A stretch of 64,000 nucleotides of DNA from Gnetum montanum (Eukaryota > Streptophyta > Gnetopsida > Gnetales > Gnetaceae): assembly GCA_015680685.1 (NCBI GenBank), contig MNCI01003660.1:1399234-1463233 (forward strand). Reading direction: 5' to 3'. The position numbers and the translations under genes were made by a program. Of this stretch, positions 21,140 through 32,172 are shown in pieces (position 1 is the first letter of the stretch; each line of letters begins with the position of its first letter). The notes beneath the pieces were generated by a model, which was not told the DNA's origin, searched no databases, and was given only the letters and a program-made list of their open reading frames with translations.

Positions 21140-21783
21140 ACAGAGCTTAACACATACAGTTATGTTAACAAATACTGTAACCGACTGGATCAAGGTAGGC
21201 CACCTTCCTAGGAAACTATCTAACCCTAGAAGTCCCTTAATCTATTTCCAAGTCGCCAAGAATGAACCTCATAAGACTCTTCTTGACTCAGGTTCTGGAG
21301 TCAACTTAATCTCACGAGAAATGTATTAAGCCTAGAACTTGTCCCAACTTAAGAAGAGCAATATCCAACTAGAGCTGGTTGACCAGTCCATCACCATTCC
21401 CTTGGGATTGGTGGAGGACATCGTCACCACTGTGTGCGATTGGTCATACCCAACAAATTTCCTGGTGATAGAAGTTAACAATAATGAAGGGGACTTCCAA
21501 ATTATAATGGGAAGGGCATGGCTAAGTACAATAGATGCATGCCTAGGGATCTGTGATCTTTCCTTGGAAATATCTAAGGTAAACATTTATGGAAAGATCA
21601 AGAAGAAGAAAGTTCCATGCATCACATATAGTGACTTAGAGGGTGATGACATGGAGGAATGCTTTGCATCTCCTCCATGCAAAAGGTGTGCCCTTGAAAC
21701 TCTGAGAAAAATATGCCTGTATGTAGCAACCACACAAGCAGTAGACACCTTGTGGTTGATAGCTACTAGAAAGAGCACCTGAC
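21140..21783 (+). pseudogene. Retropepsin-like protease of element D, active-site motif intact
   Basis: Aspartic protease of the Gag-Pol polyprotein. KTLLDSGSGVNLISREMY has the catalytic DSG at 21285-21293, the only intact DSG among the copies here (B has DLD, E has DSS, G has NSS). QSITIPLGLVEDIVTTV, NFLVIEVNN, DFQIIMGRAWLSTIDACLGI (21390-21550) follow, then a Lys-rich and Cys-containing tail to a stop at 21781. A stop lies just before LKKSN at about 21330. In B this segment leads into RT; in D it leads to the deletion junction. Confidence 0.7.
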
Positions 21784-21924
21784 AAATATGCATGGAACAA
21801 ACTGGGGAAACAACCCATGCTCGTAACGAAGGCATAGACACATTAGAATATGAGCATCGCCGACTTCCACCCCTTAATCTGAGAACATTAGTTGGGAGAA
21901 GTTAGACACTTCTAAGAAATTCAA

Positions 21925-21945
21925 ATAGGCGCTCATTATTTTGGA
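21925..21945 (+). other. pol deletion junction in element D
   Basis: Left side AAGAAATTCAAATAGG equals element B near 8860-8880; right side GCTCATTATTTTGGATCTC equals B near 11749. Only a short G-C-T/C overlap is shared at the breakpoint. Confidence 0.75.
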
Positions 21946-22014
21946 TCTCTCCCTTTTCATTCAGCCATGGGGGAGATGGCCACCTATGCTAATCATTTGG
22001 GGCCCTTAGTTCTT

Positions 22015-22210
22015 TTTAAGTTTTTGTTTTACACACTTTTGTTTTACACATTTTTTGTTTTACACATTTTTGTTTTCCATGTTTTTGTCTTACACATTTT
22101 TGTTTTACAAATTTCTTTAACTTTTCTTATTTTTTTTACACATTTCTTTAACTTTTCTTGTTTTTGTTTTACAAATTTCTTTAACTTTTCTTGCTTTTAT
22201 TTTACAACAT
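22015..22210 (+). repeat. T-rich tandem repeats in element D
   Basis: About seven copies of a 14-16 bp unit TTTTTGTTTTACACA (22015-22120), followed by about three copies of a 37-40 bp unit containing ATTTCTTTAACTTTTCTTG (22118-22205). Element B has fewer copies at 11840-11935. Confidence 0.7.
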
Positions 22211-22228
22211 CATTATACCTTTTCATTT

Positions 22229-22256
22229 TGTGTGTGTGTGTGTGTGTGATTGTGTG
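22229..22256 (+). repeat. (GT)n microsatellite
   Basis: About ten GT units, then ATTGTGTG, inside element D. Confidence 0.85.
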
Positions 22257-23979
22257 ATCCACCTTGTAAGTTTGTCACCAATAAGTGTTCTTCATGATGG
22301 TATGAACTGTGTTTCTATTGATTGCTAATGTTTGGTTTTTACCTTTAAGTCATGATGTTGATACTAAGGTATGTTTCTTTTGATATGGCAGGAAATGAGT
22401 TCACTTCATCCATTCATCCACTAGTTTCTATGGTCTCTCTCGGCTTGGAAATGTATAGTCCTTTTCTAATAAGAACATTAACAAATCTGTGATTGGGCAT
22501 TTCTCAAACTAATGAAGGACTCAAGGATTGCAATGGGTGTGACTTCAAGGGAACTTGATGCATTTGTGTTCGCCGTTCTCTTTGGTGCTTGGATGTTTTC
22601 TTCTTGAGTTTTCTTGTTGCTTCAATGCTACCCAATTATTGGGAAGTTGAGTAATAAAAATAACAAAGTCTTTGCATGGTGTGGTTCTCACGCATAAACA
22701 CAAAAAAAAAAAAAAAACAAAGTGAAGTGAGAATTCCAAGCACACCCCTTAGAAAAAATAATCCCTTGGGCTACAAGAATTGGTTATGGAACTCAAAATA
22801 AAAATGTTCCCTCTAACTAAGGCCCTCCTCACTTCCCATTCTCTCCTCATTTGTTTTGTCAGAATGGTGGTGGATCTTGGGGGAGGCATTATTGTTACTT
22901 CAAGAGGATGGATTGACCGAATGCATTAATGCAAAGTCACTGGAAGTGGTTTGTTGAAGTTGGACTTGGAATGGGACCTGCTAAGTCACATTAATCATGA
23001 AACACACAAGGGGTTGTACACCATCTTGTTCTTGGGATTCCATTCCATTCTCTTCTTTCCATTATTCACCTCATTTTCGATTGTATCATTAGTGTATATT
23101 TTGGTGGATGCATTGTTTTCTTTTTGGTAAATTCTTGCTATTAAGACTTTAACTCTTGTTCCAAATGACATTCCCAGAGCCTACGAACTCTTTGAATGTG
23201 GGTTTATCAGGGCATTAAGGGCATGAGCCTGCTTTGGGGAGGACCCACCAACATTTCCATTTGGTGCACCAGTTAAATTATTTTCCTTAACATTTTTGTA
23301 ATCCATTTTATTTTGTTCATTTCCATCTTGACATCCATTTCATTGACATTATAGTTGTCTCATTTTCTCCATATTTCTTGTTCTTTTTCTTTTTCCATTC
23401 TATCACTACTAGAGGTTCGTGATTAGTTATGGGGGTACGAGGCCCAATTTTTTTGATTTTCTCCTAACCCCTACACCTTCGGTAATCACCATTAATATAT
23501 CTCCAGACTCGTATCAGCCATACCATAACTTAGCTAATGGACCTTTCACAGAAGCAAGGTATCAACTACATTGAAATTCATTTACCCTTGCTAATATAAG
23601 ACTGTGTTGTATCTGCAGATGGCAATCATACAACAATAGATTGGATCTGGAGAGAACACTTGGAATGGAGCGATGCTGAAGTAGCTATGCAAGGTGCAAG
23701 ATCGATGACACGCTTACCGATGGACAATGAAAGGTGTAATCTTGGCATTGGCAGCAACAACACTTCTTTCTCTCTCTTTCTCAACTACCAACTAAGGCCT
23801 GATGTCAAATGTAATAAGGTGTTTGCTCTTGTTGTCATGAACACCAATGTTGTCTTGTCTTGTAATGATGATCTGTTCACAAGTCATCCCATTAGATTCA
23901 TTTTAAGTCAATAATCCCATACCTTCTCAATATTATTGTAAGGAACTCGAGGATGAGTTTTTATTTAGTCATGGGGGTA

Positions 23980-24812
23980 TGATGGGACATGATATCGCAT
24001 GGGCCATGATATCATTACCGCCATGATATCGCATCCCATGCGATATCGCATCGTCCCCCGCGATATCGCGATGTGCCATCATATCTATAAATAAGAGGTG
24101 GCTCTCCTTTGTTTTCCATCCTAGGCTTAGACTGTAGTGAAACTTTGGCAGTTTGATCCCTCCAGAGATAGAATATTTTCCATGTGCCCTCAATAGGAAC
24201 TCCAAAGTGAACGGATCTTTATTTGAGCAGATATTGTACCTGAACACATATTTGTGTACAGAAATAAAGACGAACTTCTTGGATAAACCTTGCAATGCAT
24301 AGAATAGGCTAAATAGGATTTTATTTATTGTTATTTACTATCTTCCATTTAAATTCTTTATTAGTTATTAAATCTTTCTCAACCCTTCTCTCCTAGTTAA
24401 GTGCCTCAGTATGACCACTTCGAGCACATGCATTACACGTGGTGATCCTAGCAACGACTAGAGTTTGGTAACCACGGTTGCATTGGTTCAGGGTATGAAT
24501 GGTAAGTGGAAACAAATGCTAATGCTAGGTTAATTTAGACTTAGTTAGTTAGTTAAATTTACTCAATTAGTCTCTTCAACCCTTCCCCTCAATAGCATAG
24601 GAGATAAAACAGAAAAGCTATAAAAATCATATACCTCAGACTTACTTAACCATACACCATGACAAATACAAGTAAGTCTGGGAAGACAACAAATAATTAA
24701 CCTTAAGTGTTCCATGAGGTGTGTAGGCACTTAGTCTGTAGAGTTCAACCAAATCGTGCATGTTAAACTCGTATTCATATGCTTGAGTGTAGGGGTACCT
24801 CGCCACTCATCA
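23980..24812 (+). repeat. 3' LTR of element D
   Basis: 833 bp, TGATGGGACA...CACTCATCA. U3 array of about six GATATC units at 23989-24073, many as GATATCGC, and TATA CTATAAATAAGAGG at 24085-24098. Followed by the CCTTT duplication. Confidence 0.9.
23989..24073. repeat. Expanded U3 palindrome array, element D 3' LTR
   Basis: Six GATATC cores at spacings of about 10-18 bases, several as self-complementary GCGATATCGC. The 5' LTR of the same element has only two units, so copy number changed after insertion. Confidence 0.75.
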
Positions 24813-24817
24813 CCTTT

Positions 24818-25060
24818 CATTACATTTCCTAGAACAACGATGCAACAACCTTTTTTATAGGTGCATTATTTGATCTTATTTGCAAATTTCCAAACCATCT
24901 AAGCCATAATTTCTATAAATTATTTAATATAGATGATACTCCAAGTCTTCCTCTAATGTTTCTATTATGTGGTTTATATTTTCTAGTAACATTCAACATC
25001 CATTTATGCACTCACATTTTTGTCACCCTAATTTGTTGATGAGAATATCAACCTACCTCT
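24818..25060 (-). mobile_element. RTE-type LINE, right part (continues from 17783)
   Basis: Minus-strand continuation of the LINE split by element D. Plus-strand landmarks are GGTGCATTATTTGATCTT, TTTCCAAACCATCTAAGCC (24884-24904) and TTTTCTAGTAACATTCAAC. These follow the plant RTE LINE pattern for the region between RT and the C-terminus. Many stops; only the terminal few hundred bases survive. Confidence 0.65.
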
Positions 25061-25153
25061 TTGATATATTTTGTATCCTCAAGGTATTTGGAAGATAGGA
25101 ATTTATGTGTGTTTTTTTAATTCTTTTATTTGATTTTTTGCATGATTTTTTAG

Positions 25154-25877
25154 TGTCAAGCAGGGTAGGAGGTCACAAAATGTCATGATAGGCAGCTATG
25201 ATTCATAGTCTATCATAGTTGATCACCCAAGGAAAATTATGATTTCTTTTGTTAGCTTCATGCAAGTGCAAGGTTACTATGGACAAAAGAAGTTATAGCC
25301 TTAGGATGTGAGCCCCAATTGATCACAACTAGATCACAATCTAGTTAGAAATAGTAGTTGAAAATTATAGGTGTTTGCTAGTGTAGAGGGTTGGGAGTCA
25401 TAGTCTCATAATAGTTAGTTAGTTGTGAGTTGTAATCCATAGGGACTTGCAACTTGATTAAAAATCAAAATTTAAAAAGGCACAAATACTAGAAGGAAAA
25501 TGAATGGTTACGTGAAGCTATATAAAGGTTGGATACATCTCTAAAATGATTGTACTACCTTTTCATTGAATTAGAAGCTCTAGTAAGCAAAAGAGTATCT
25601 CAATCATGGGATTAATTATGAGTGCTCACCTTAAGCATTGTGATTAGGGATTCTGAGAATAAGAGAGGATTGTCTTGGGTCTTATTTCAAATCCTTATTG
25701 TGTGTTCTTCCAATATTCCAATATGATTTTGGCATTGAATAATGAAGAGTTTCTTTCTTGCTCATGCTTGGCTCTCTTTTGATTTCATTATTGATTTCAA
25801 AGAAAATTTGGATGCTTGTTGGGAGTGATCCTTATTATTTTTTATTCATGCATCTTTTTTACTACCCAACTTTCAAC
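25154..25877 (+). other. Unassigned stretch with LTR-like features
   Basis: Starts TGTCAAGCAG, ends near TTTCAACA, with a CTATATAAAGG TATA at about 25530, and pyrimidine-rich then coding-poor sequence. It could be a solo LTR of a copia-type element, but no target-site duplication was found and no partner exists in the window. Confidence 0.25.
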
Positions 25878-25979
25878 ACCATATTAAATTTTTCATTTAA
25901 GAAGAGATAAGAAAAAGACAAGAGAGAAGAGATAGGATAATTACACTAGACCAAGAACCCTCATTATATAGTACTCTGT

Positions 25980-26919
25980 TGATGAGTGGCGACATACCCC
26001 TACACTCAACCATATGAATACGAGTGTTCACACCCGATCCAGTCGAACACCACAGATGGGCTAGTTGTGGTATCTAGATAGTTACTCATTGATCGTAGTT
26101 CGTTGTCTTCCCACTTAGACTAGTATTTATGTTGTCACATATGGTTTAGTCTATAGTGAGGTGTATGATGTGGTTCTAAATTAGTGCTACTCCTAGAGGC
26201 AATGGAAAATAACTTTAATTGGACTAAGGAGGAGAGAGAGAGAGAATCTAACTACGAGGAAATGGGAGGAGAGAATCTAAGCTAGCCTAAGTGTGATGAG
26301 TATTTGTACCTTAATCATTCATATACATCTTGGACCTCATGTACCACTACCATTGGGATTACCAAGCGCATGTCCTAGGTACACTAATGGATTACCAAGT
26401 AGTCACACTTAAATGCTCGTGGTTAAGTCATACTCATTCCACATTTACTAACACGGGTAGGAGATGAGGGTAGAGAAATATTAATTATAAAAGCAATAAA
26501 TAACAATTAAAATTAAGTGCATGCTATAATGATGAAGTAATCTCGATATTTATTGTCAGTCATGTGCATGTCCAAGTATGTCACACCCAAGTAAAAGGTT
26601 CCATACAATTACAATCATCACACTGTGGGCATGCACTGGGGAAAGGGTTGAGAGGAAAAACTGACAAAACGATTCTACTCTAACACTAACTTTTGATGAC
26701 TTTCCCATGCATCCCATTGTGTATTTATAGGCTCACACAGGAACCATGATATTGCATATTTAATATCGTTAGTGAGGCCATGATATTGCGTACTCGATAT
26801 TGAGCATCCGATATCAGAGGTCCAATATTGAGAGTCATCAAACTTGATATCTTGTACCTTATATCAGGAGTTTATTAACATGGGTCTAATATCAGCACTT
26901 GGCAAACCATGATTCATCA
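25980..26919 (-). repeat. 3' LTR of element C
   Basis: 940 bp, TGATGAGTGGCG...GATTCATCA. TATA GTATTTATAG at 26721-26730. The U3 array (26745-26900) has about nine GATAT/AATAT(C) units, most having lost CG to TG or CA, unlike the CpG-rich arrays of A and D. Confidence 0.85.
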
Positions 26920-26955
26920 TACCCCCACAACTGAATAACAACTCATCCTCGAGTC
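26920..26955 (-). other. Polypurine tract and hairpin of element C
   Basis: Plus strand TACCCCCAC at 26920-26928 (minus GTGGGGGTA) borders the 3' LTR. AACTCATCCTCGAGTC at 26940-26955 is the conserved stem-loop block. Confidence 0.65.
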
Positions 26956-27100
26956 AAAGAAAATAAGGAACAAGTTCAATTAATTACACAATGGATAGGT
27001 ATGAGATTATTAACTAATTAAAAATTTATTCATGCCATAGTGGAGAGTTGAACACAACAAAATTGGGACACAGACATAGAGTTACAAAATTTATTGGAAC

Positions 27101-27538
27101 TCATGTGGTTCCTGGTGGTGGTGGCTCCTCCATGGGTGCCTTTCCTTTGTCCTGCACTTCAAAATTCTGAGATTGATACCGTTGAAGAAGCACCTGACAT
27201 TTCTTCTCTTCTATATAATGATTATGAGCCATCCATGCTGATGTTCCAATGTTTGATGGAGTTGGCACTTCCCATGGACACGATAGCTATAAGAACACTT
27301 GATTGGCCTTGACTTTCCATGCTGCAAATAGCTGTTGTTCCTCTTCATAGGCTCAAGCCCTGGCCTCTCCACATTTTTCTTAGCTAGATCTTGCAATGAT
27401 AGGAGTTCCTTGATGGATGCTGAATGATTGTGCCTCCTTCTCCGCATGTTCTGCATGATGTCCTTAGCTTCTACCTCCCCTTGGGCATTTAGTTGCACCT
27501 TGAGAAGGTCCTCCCTGTTGTCCTATTTTAGGGGCCAT
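27101..27538 (-). pseudogene. ORF2 of element C, internally deleted
   Basis: Starts MAPKIGQQGGPSQG at 27538, as in A and F, then passes quickly to the C-terminal region: an Ala/Trp-containing segment equivalent to F (FAAWKVKAN, CPWEVPTPS, AWMAHN in one frame) and the terminal PMEEPPPPGTT stop at 27101. F ends KQLMEEPPLPGT stop. The central two thirds, including the block kept in element A, are missing. Stops and at least one frameshift are present. Conservation of both ends in separate insertions argues that the ORF was once coding; its function is not known. Confidence 0.5.
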
Positions 27539-28967
27539 CTATAATCACACAAAGATCAATTATTAGTAAGGTTATTGAAAGAAGTTAAATTATTTCATAC
27601 CTTACTTATTACCTTTAGTAAATGTTGAATTCTTTGCTTAGTGTGATTTTAGAGTTAGAAATTTTTTCAAGGAAGTTGCCCTAAAAGTTTAATGTCGAAC
27701 CTGGTTTGTTTAGGTGACACATCAAAGAACATAATGGTTTTGAGGAACATTGATAAAATGATGACAAAGAAAAGAATAGATTTTGCAATAAAGTACTTGG
27801 AGGGAATAAAATGATGTGGTGGTGTGCAACAACTACAAATTACAAAAGTCACGTAAGTGGGTCCTCCCCAAAGTAGGTTCCAACCTATAATGCCCTTGCA
27901 TAACCACACCTTAAAATGTCTGTAGGCACTAGAAGGGTTAAATGTAATCCACATTAGTTCCACAAAACACACACATGTAGATACTACAGTGATGAGGTAG
28001 GAATTCTATGCTACACAAGGCACAAGTCAAAAATACATGAACATCGAGATGAGGTGAATTGTAGAAGGGATTGGAGAGATCAGGACATGAGGTAACTGAC
28101 CCAAGGCATAATGAATCTTGAGTGTAAGGTGTGATTAATGTGTCATTATCCCATCACTCTAAAATCAAGACCAAGTCCATTCCTTCGATCAGTGACATCG
28201 CATTGTTTCATCCAATGATGGACAACCATAAGAGCACCATGAAAGCAAGGTGTACGATCACTTGGCATTTTGTCCAAGGGAGGTGTGAGTTGGAATTTCT
28301 TTGTGGCACGTTGTTCTGATCTTTTCTCTCTTTTTTTTTTCCTTTTTTTTTCTTTGTGTGGCCACATTAGCACACTCTTCTTCTCTTTTTTTTTTTGATG
28401 TATAATCTAGAGAAGTCACCTACCTTTAGGCATGGGTGCATATCTTTCCAATGGGACCCCCTAGAATAGCATTGGGTTTTTTTTGATGGAGTTCCTTCAT
28501 TACTCTTATTACCATTTTTCGTTAGATCTACAAGGATCTTAGTACAACCAAGCTACATGATAACACCTCACAGATGTCACTAAAGAGAATCCACAAGTCC
28601 CCTTAACGTCACATCCTGGCCATTCCTTCTTAGTCTATCATTTTTCGCTCTGGGAATAATGAGCACAAAATTACTTTTAAGTTTTTATGATGACAAGAAT
28701 ATCATCGTACCCAAAGTAGAACCTCTTATTAATAGAATGGGTGGGTGGATGTGATGGGCTCGTTGTCCAAATAATTAGTTACTCGAGACTTGATAACAAA
28801 GAACAACACCTCAACCAATGAGTTACATAAGTGCTTTATTCATAGATGAGATTACTCATAAAAAGATAAAATAATAAATAAAAAGATAAAACAACAAATT
28901 GAAAGATGAAAAACTAAAAAATAAAAAAATGTAAAGTTAAAGGAAAAACATTTATTAATTCTATTTG
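27539..28967 (-). other. 3' non-coding region of element C
   Basis: Shared blocks with A, B, D and E: the AACCTACTTTGGGGAGGACC box (27855-27900) and the GTGACGTTAAGGGGA block (28590-28615). No coding sequence recognised. Confidence 0.55.
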
Positions 28968-31130
28968 TTAGAATGGGGGATATCCCCCATAACTAAATTT
29001 TTGATCATAGCTAGAATTAATAAATGAAAGGTTAGGATCCATGCATGTTGGAAATATTGGGACCTCATCATATCCAACCCATTGGGTGTTTTTTGATGTG
29101 GTGGTTGGAATGTTCCCAAATTGGGGTTCACACACCTGATTAATGTTGACATAGTAGGGCAAGTTATAAGATGTCGTTAATTGATAAGGAGTTGACCCAG
29201 TATGGCACTTGTGATTGTAATATGGTATGCAAGGATTGGTATGTCTCCCTACGTGGCTATATTCATTGGGCCCCATAGTTGTTGGAGGTATGATCGGTGG
29301 CCTTGATAAGGTAACATGAGGCATTAGATTCAAGGAGAAGGATGCACCATAGTGTTGAACTTGTGCTAAGTAGGAGGATGTAGTGGTCTCATAACTGTGC
29401 GGGTCCTTCCTATGGTCATGTCTAAAGAAAGGATGCTTCTAGCATTGTGAAGGATTCCCACTATAGTTGATAATAGCAGTGCAAGTGACGTTCATGGGTT
29501 GGTGCTATGGTGCAAAACCTTCTAGAAAAACTGGCGGCGATGTAGAAGGAGGTGAAGGATGAGAATATTAAGGTTGAGGAGAAGTGTAAGGTACCCAAGG
29601 TGGTGGTCCTATTGGTGAGGATATGGGTTGATGGTATTGAGGATAATGATAATAATGTGGTGAGATAGAGGATGTTGACCCAGTTGGGGAAACAAGATGT
29701 TGGACTTGATAAGCACTTGGGTTCAAATAATAGGAAGGGTGTAGCTAGTTTGGGGCTTTCCCCATGACTGGGATTTTTGCCACTATGATTGAACACAGTA
29801 TTTTTGTATGAACTTTGGATGTAACATTCATCCCCAATGTTCATGTAAATGTGATAAGATTGGGCATTGACCTTTAGGGTGATCGTACAGGAAAATGTTA
29901 CATTGATACATATGATTGGCAGTTAAGTTCTTATTCTCTTCTACCCTTCTTTCCGATTGTCTAGTGATATTTTGTCATGTTTCTTAGTTCATCATGGCTC
30001 TACCTCCAATAATATTGGCATATTCTCCACATTTTTCATGTATCCACTTCATCATCTTATTGATCTTTGCCTTAATTTCATCTAATGATTGTAATATTGG
30101 AAAAGATGATTCCACATCCTTTAGGTGAGTTGATTTTTCCTCTTCCTAATTATGGACCTTTGTTAGGTTGAGATTTTGGTCCCATTGAGATTTTTCAGCA
30201 TTCTCCCATTTAGCCATTTCTCCTTATTCTTTTTCTAGCCACTTAATAAGCTCTTGGAATTGATGGGTTCATAGTTCATATAGTTGACCTGGGACATACA
30301 TCCCTAAGGTTTCCCTTGTTTCATTATGAAGCCCATCTATGATATGGTACATCAGCCTCTCCTTAGAAAACCCATGGCCTAAGAAATTGTTTAACAGTGC
30401 ATAATATATTTCTAAGGCCATGTCCAAGGGTTCATGTTGTGCTTGTTTCCATTCTTGGATGTCTCCTCAAGGCTAAAACTCTTGCATAGGTTTGATATCT
30501 TTCATTGAAGAGTTCTACCATTGTTGGCCAATGTTGAATTGATTTTGGTTTTAAAGACCTATACCATACTTTTGCTTGGCCAATGAGTGTTGTGGAAAAG
30601 AGCTTAAGTTTTTTCCATCCATTATCAATATTGTTCCATATATAGGCATCATGGAAGGCTTATAAATGATGTTGCAGATCTAAATTATAGCCTCATGAAA
30701 ACTTGGGAAAGTTGTTTAAATCAAGCCTAGGTAGATGACTTTCCTTACGATGCCTGTGGGATATTTAAACAGCCTATTGCATATGCATTAGGCTCTTAGT
30801 GGTCAACAAGGGTTCTTTGTCACTAAGTAGGTTATAAGTTTATGAGTTGGGATGATGTTGTCTTTGTTCATGTTGGCATTCCTGACTTTTCCCATGGGTT
30901 CGATTTTTATTTCTATGCCGACCCCTTAAGGAATAGTCATCCATTCTTGGGGATGTCCCATATTCACTAGAGGTGTTTGAGTTGGATGACAAAAGTCCTT
31001 GAGTATCATTGGGGTATTTATGAACATATGAAACTCTTGCATCAAATTGAGTACTCCAAACTCCTTCGTTGGTTCACCAATGAATTGCCTTGTTAGATGT
31101 TGCGTTATCACTGTCTTGTGAAAGAGACAT
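28968..31130 (-). pseudogene. gag: gag of element C
   Basis: Starts MSLSQDSDNATSNKAIHWRT at 31130, parallel to element A. The core (about 30240-30660) has VWYRSLKPKSIQHWPTM and ELFNERYQTYARVLALR, then frameshifted DGL-type sequence. Zinc knuckle at 29864-29902: CNIFLYDHPKGQC, second Cys changed to Phe. The Pro/His/Tyr-rich tail (28968-29800) contains HVTLSRPPIIPPTT and CIPYYNHKCHTG and ends SYGGYPPF stop. The full span of about 720 codons is close to A. Frameshifts and stops disable it. No protease follows. Confidence 0.7.
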
Positions 31131-31245
31131 TATTTCGAATTGTGTGTGACTTAACTAAATTTAATTTCTTTACCTAAAATATATATTATTAATACCTTGT
31201 TACATCAATATTTTATGATATAACTAATCTAGATAACTAGCATCG

Positions 31246-31264
31246 TCCCCAGCAATGGTGCTAA
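31246..31264 (-). other. Primer-binding site of element C
   Basis: Minus strand TTAGCACCATTGCTGGGGAC next to the 5' LTR, a mutated tRNA-Asp-type site. Confidence 0.6.
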
Positions 31265-32172
31265 TGATGAGTGGCGAGGTACCCCTACACTCAATCATAC
31301 AAATACAAGCATTCATACATGATCCGGTTGAACTCTACAGATGGGCTAGTTGTGGTATTTAGATAGTTACTCATTGATCACAGTTTGCTATCTTCCCACT
31401 TAGACTAGTATTTATGTTGTCACGTATGGTTTTTTCCAGAGCGAGGTGTATGATGAAACTAGTGCTACTCCTAGAGGCAATGGAAAATAACTTTAATTAG
31501 ACTAAGAAGGAGAGAGAGAGAGAGAGAATCTAACTATGAGGAAATGGGAGGAGAGAATCTAAGCTAGCCTAAGTGTGATGAGTATCTGTTCCTTGATCAT
31601 CTGTACACATCTTCGACCTTATGTACCACTACCACTTGGATTACCAAGCACATGTCCTAGGTACGCTACTGGGTTACCAAGTAGTCACACTTAAATGCTC
31701 GTGGTTAATTCATACTCATTTTGCATTTGCTAATAGGGGTAGGAGATGAGGGTAGAGAAATATTAATTATGAAAGTAATAAATAATAATTAAAATTAAGT
31801 GAATGCTGCAATGATAAAGTAATCTCGATCTTTATTGCCGATCATGTGCATGTCCAAGTACATCACACTTGAATAAAGGTTTCGTACAATTACAATCATC
31901 ACACTGTGAGCATGCACTGGGGAAAGGGTTGAGAGGAAAAATGGACAAAAATATCCTACTCTAACACTAACTTCCTATGACTTTCTTGTGCACCCTATTG
32001 TGTATTTATAGGCTCACATGCAAACCATGATATCTCCTATTCAATATCGCTAGTGAGGCCATGATATTGTGTACCTAATATCGAGGGTTTGATATCAGGG
32101 GTCCAATATTGGGACTTATCAGACCTGATATCTTGTACCCGATATTAGCACCTAGCAAACCATGATTCATCA
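31265..32172 (-). repeat. 5' LTR of element C
   Basis: 908 bp, TGATGAGTGGCGAGG...GATTCATCA. TATA GTATTTATAGG near 32001-32011. Decayed U3 array 32025-32155. Aligns with 25980-26919 along its length. Confidence 0.85.

Larger units (their letters stand above)
21946..23979 (+). other. 3' non-coding region of element D
   Basis: No recognisable gene. T-rich tandem repeats at 22015-22210, (GT)n at 22229-22248, the shared GTGTGACTTCAAGGGA block (22534-22550), the GCCTGCTTTGGGGAGGACCC box (23207-23249), the AACTCGAGGATGAGTT hairpin (23944-23959), and the tract ATGGGGGTA next to the 3' LTR. Confidence 0.6.
17784..24812 (+). mobile_element. Element D: complete two-LTR OTA Ty3/gypsy element lacking pol
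   Basis: LTRs at 17784-18555 and 23980-24812 in the same orientation, PBS at 18557 and G-rich tract at 23979. Flanked by identical 5-bp duplications CCTTT (17779-17783 and 24813-24817). Internal order gag - protease, then a jump at about 21935 from the pre-RT segment straight to post-integrase sequence: about 2.9 kb of RT, RNase H and integrase present in element B (about 8884-11750) is missing. Sister LTRs differ by roughly 8-10% by eye, mostly transitions, so the insertion is old. Confidence 0.9.
25980..32172 (-). mobile_element. Element C: complete gag-only LTR retrotransposon with ORF2, non-autonomous
   Basis: Minus strand: 5' LTR 31265-32172, PBS, gag (31130 to 28968), 3' non-coding, ORF2 (27538 to 27101), G-rich tract, 3' LTR 25980-26919. 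Flanks TCTGT (25975-25979) and TCTAT (32173-32177) match at 4 of 5 bases, consistent with a decayed target-site duplication. No protease, RT, RNase H or integrase sequence was found. Same architecture as element A. Confidence 0.85.
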
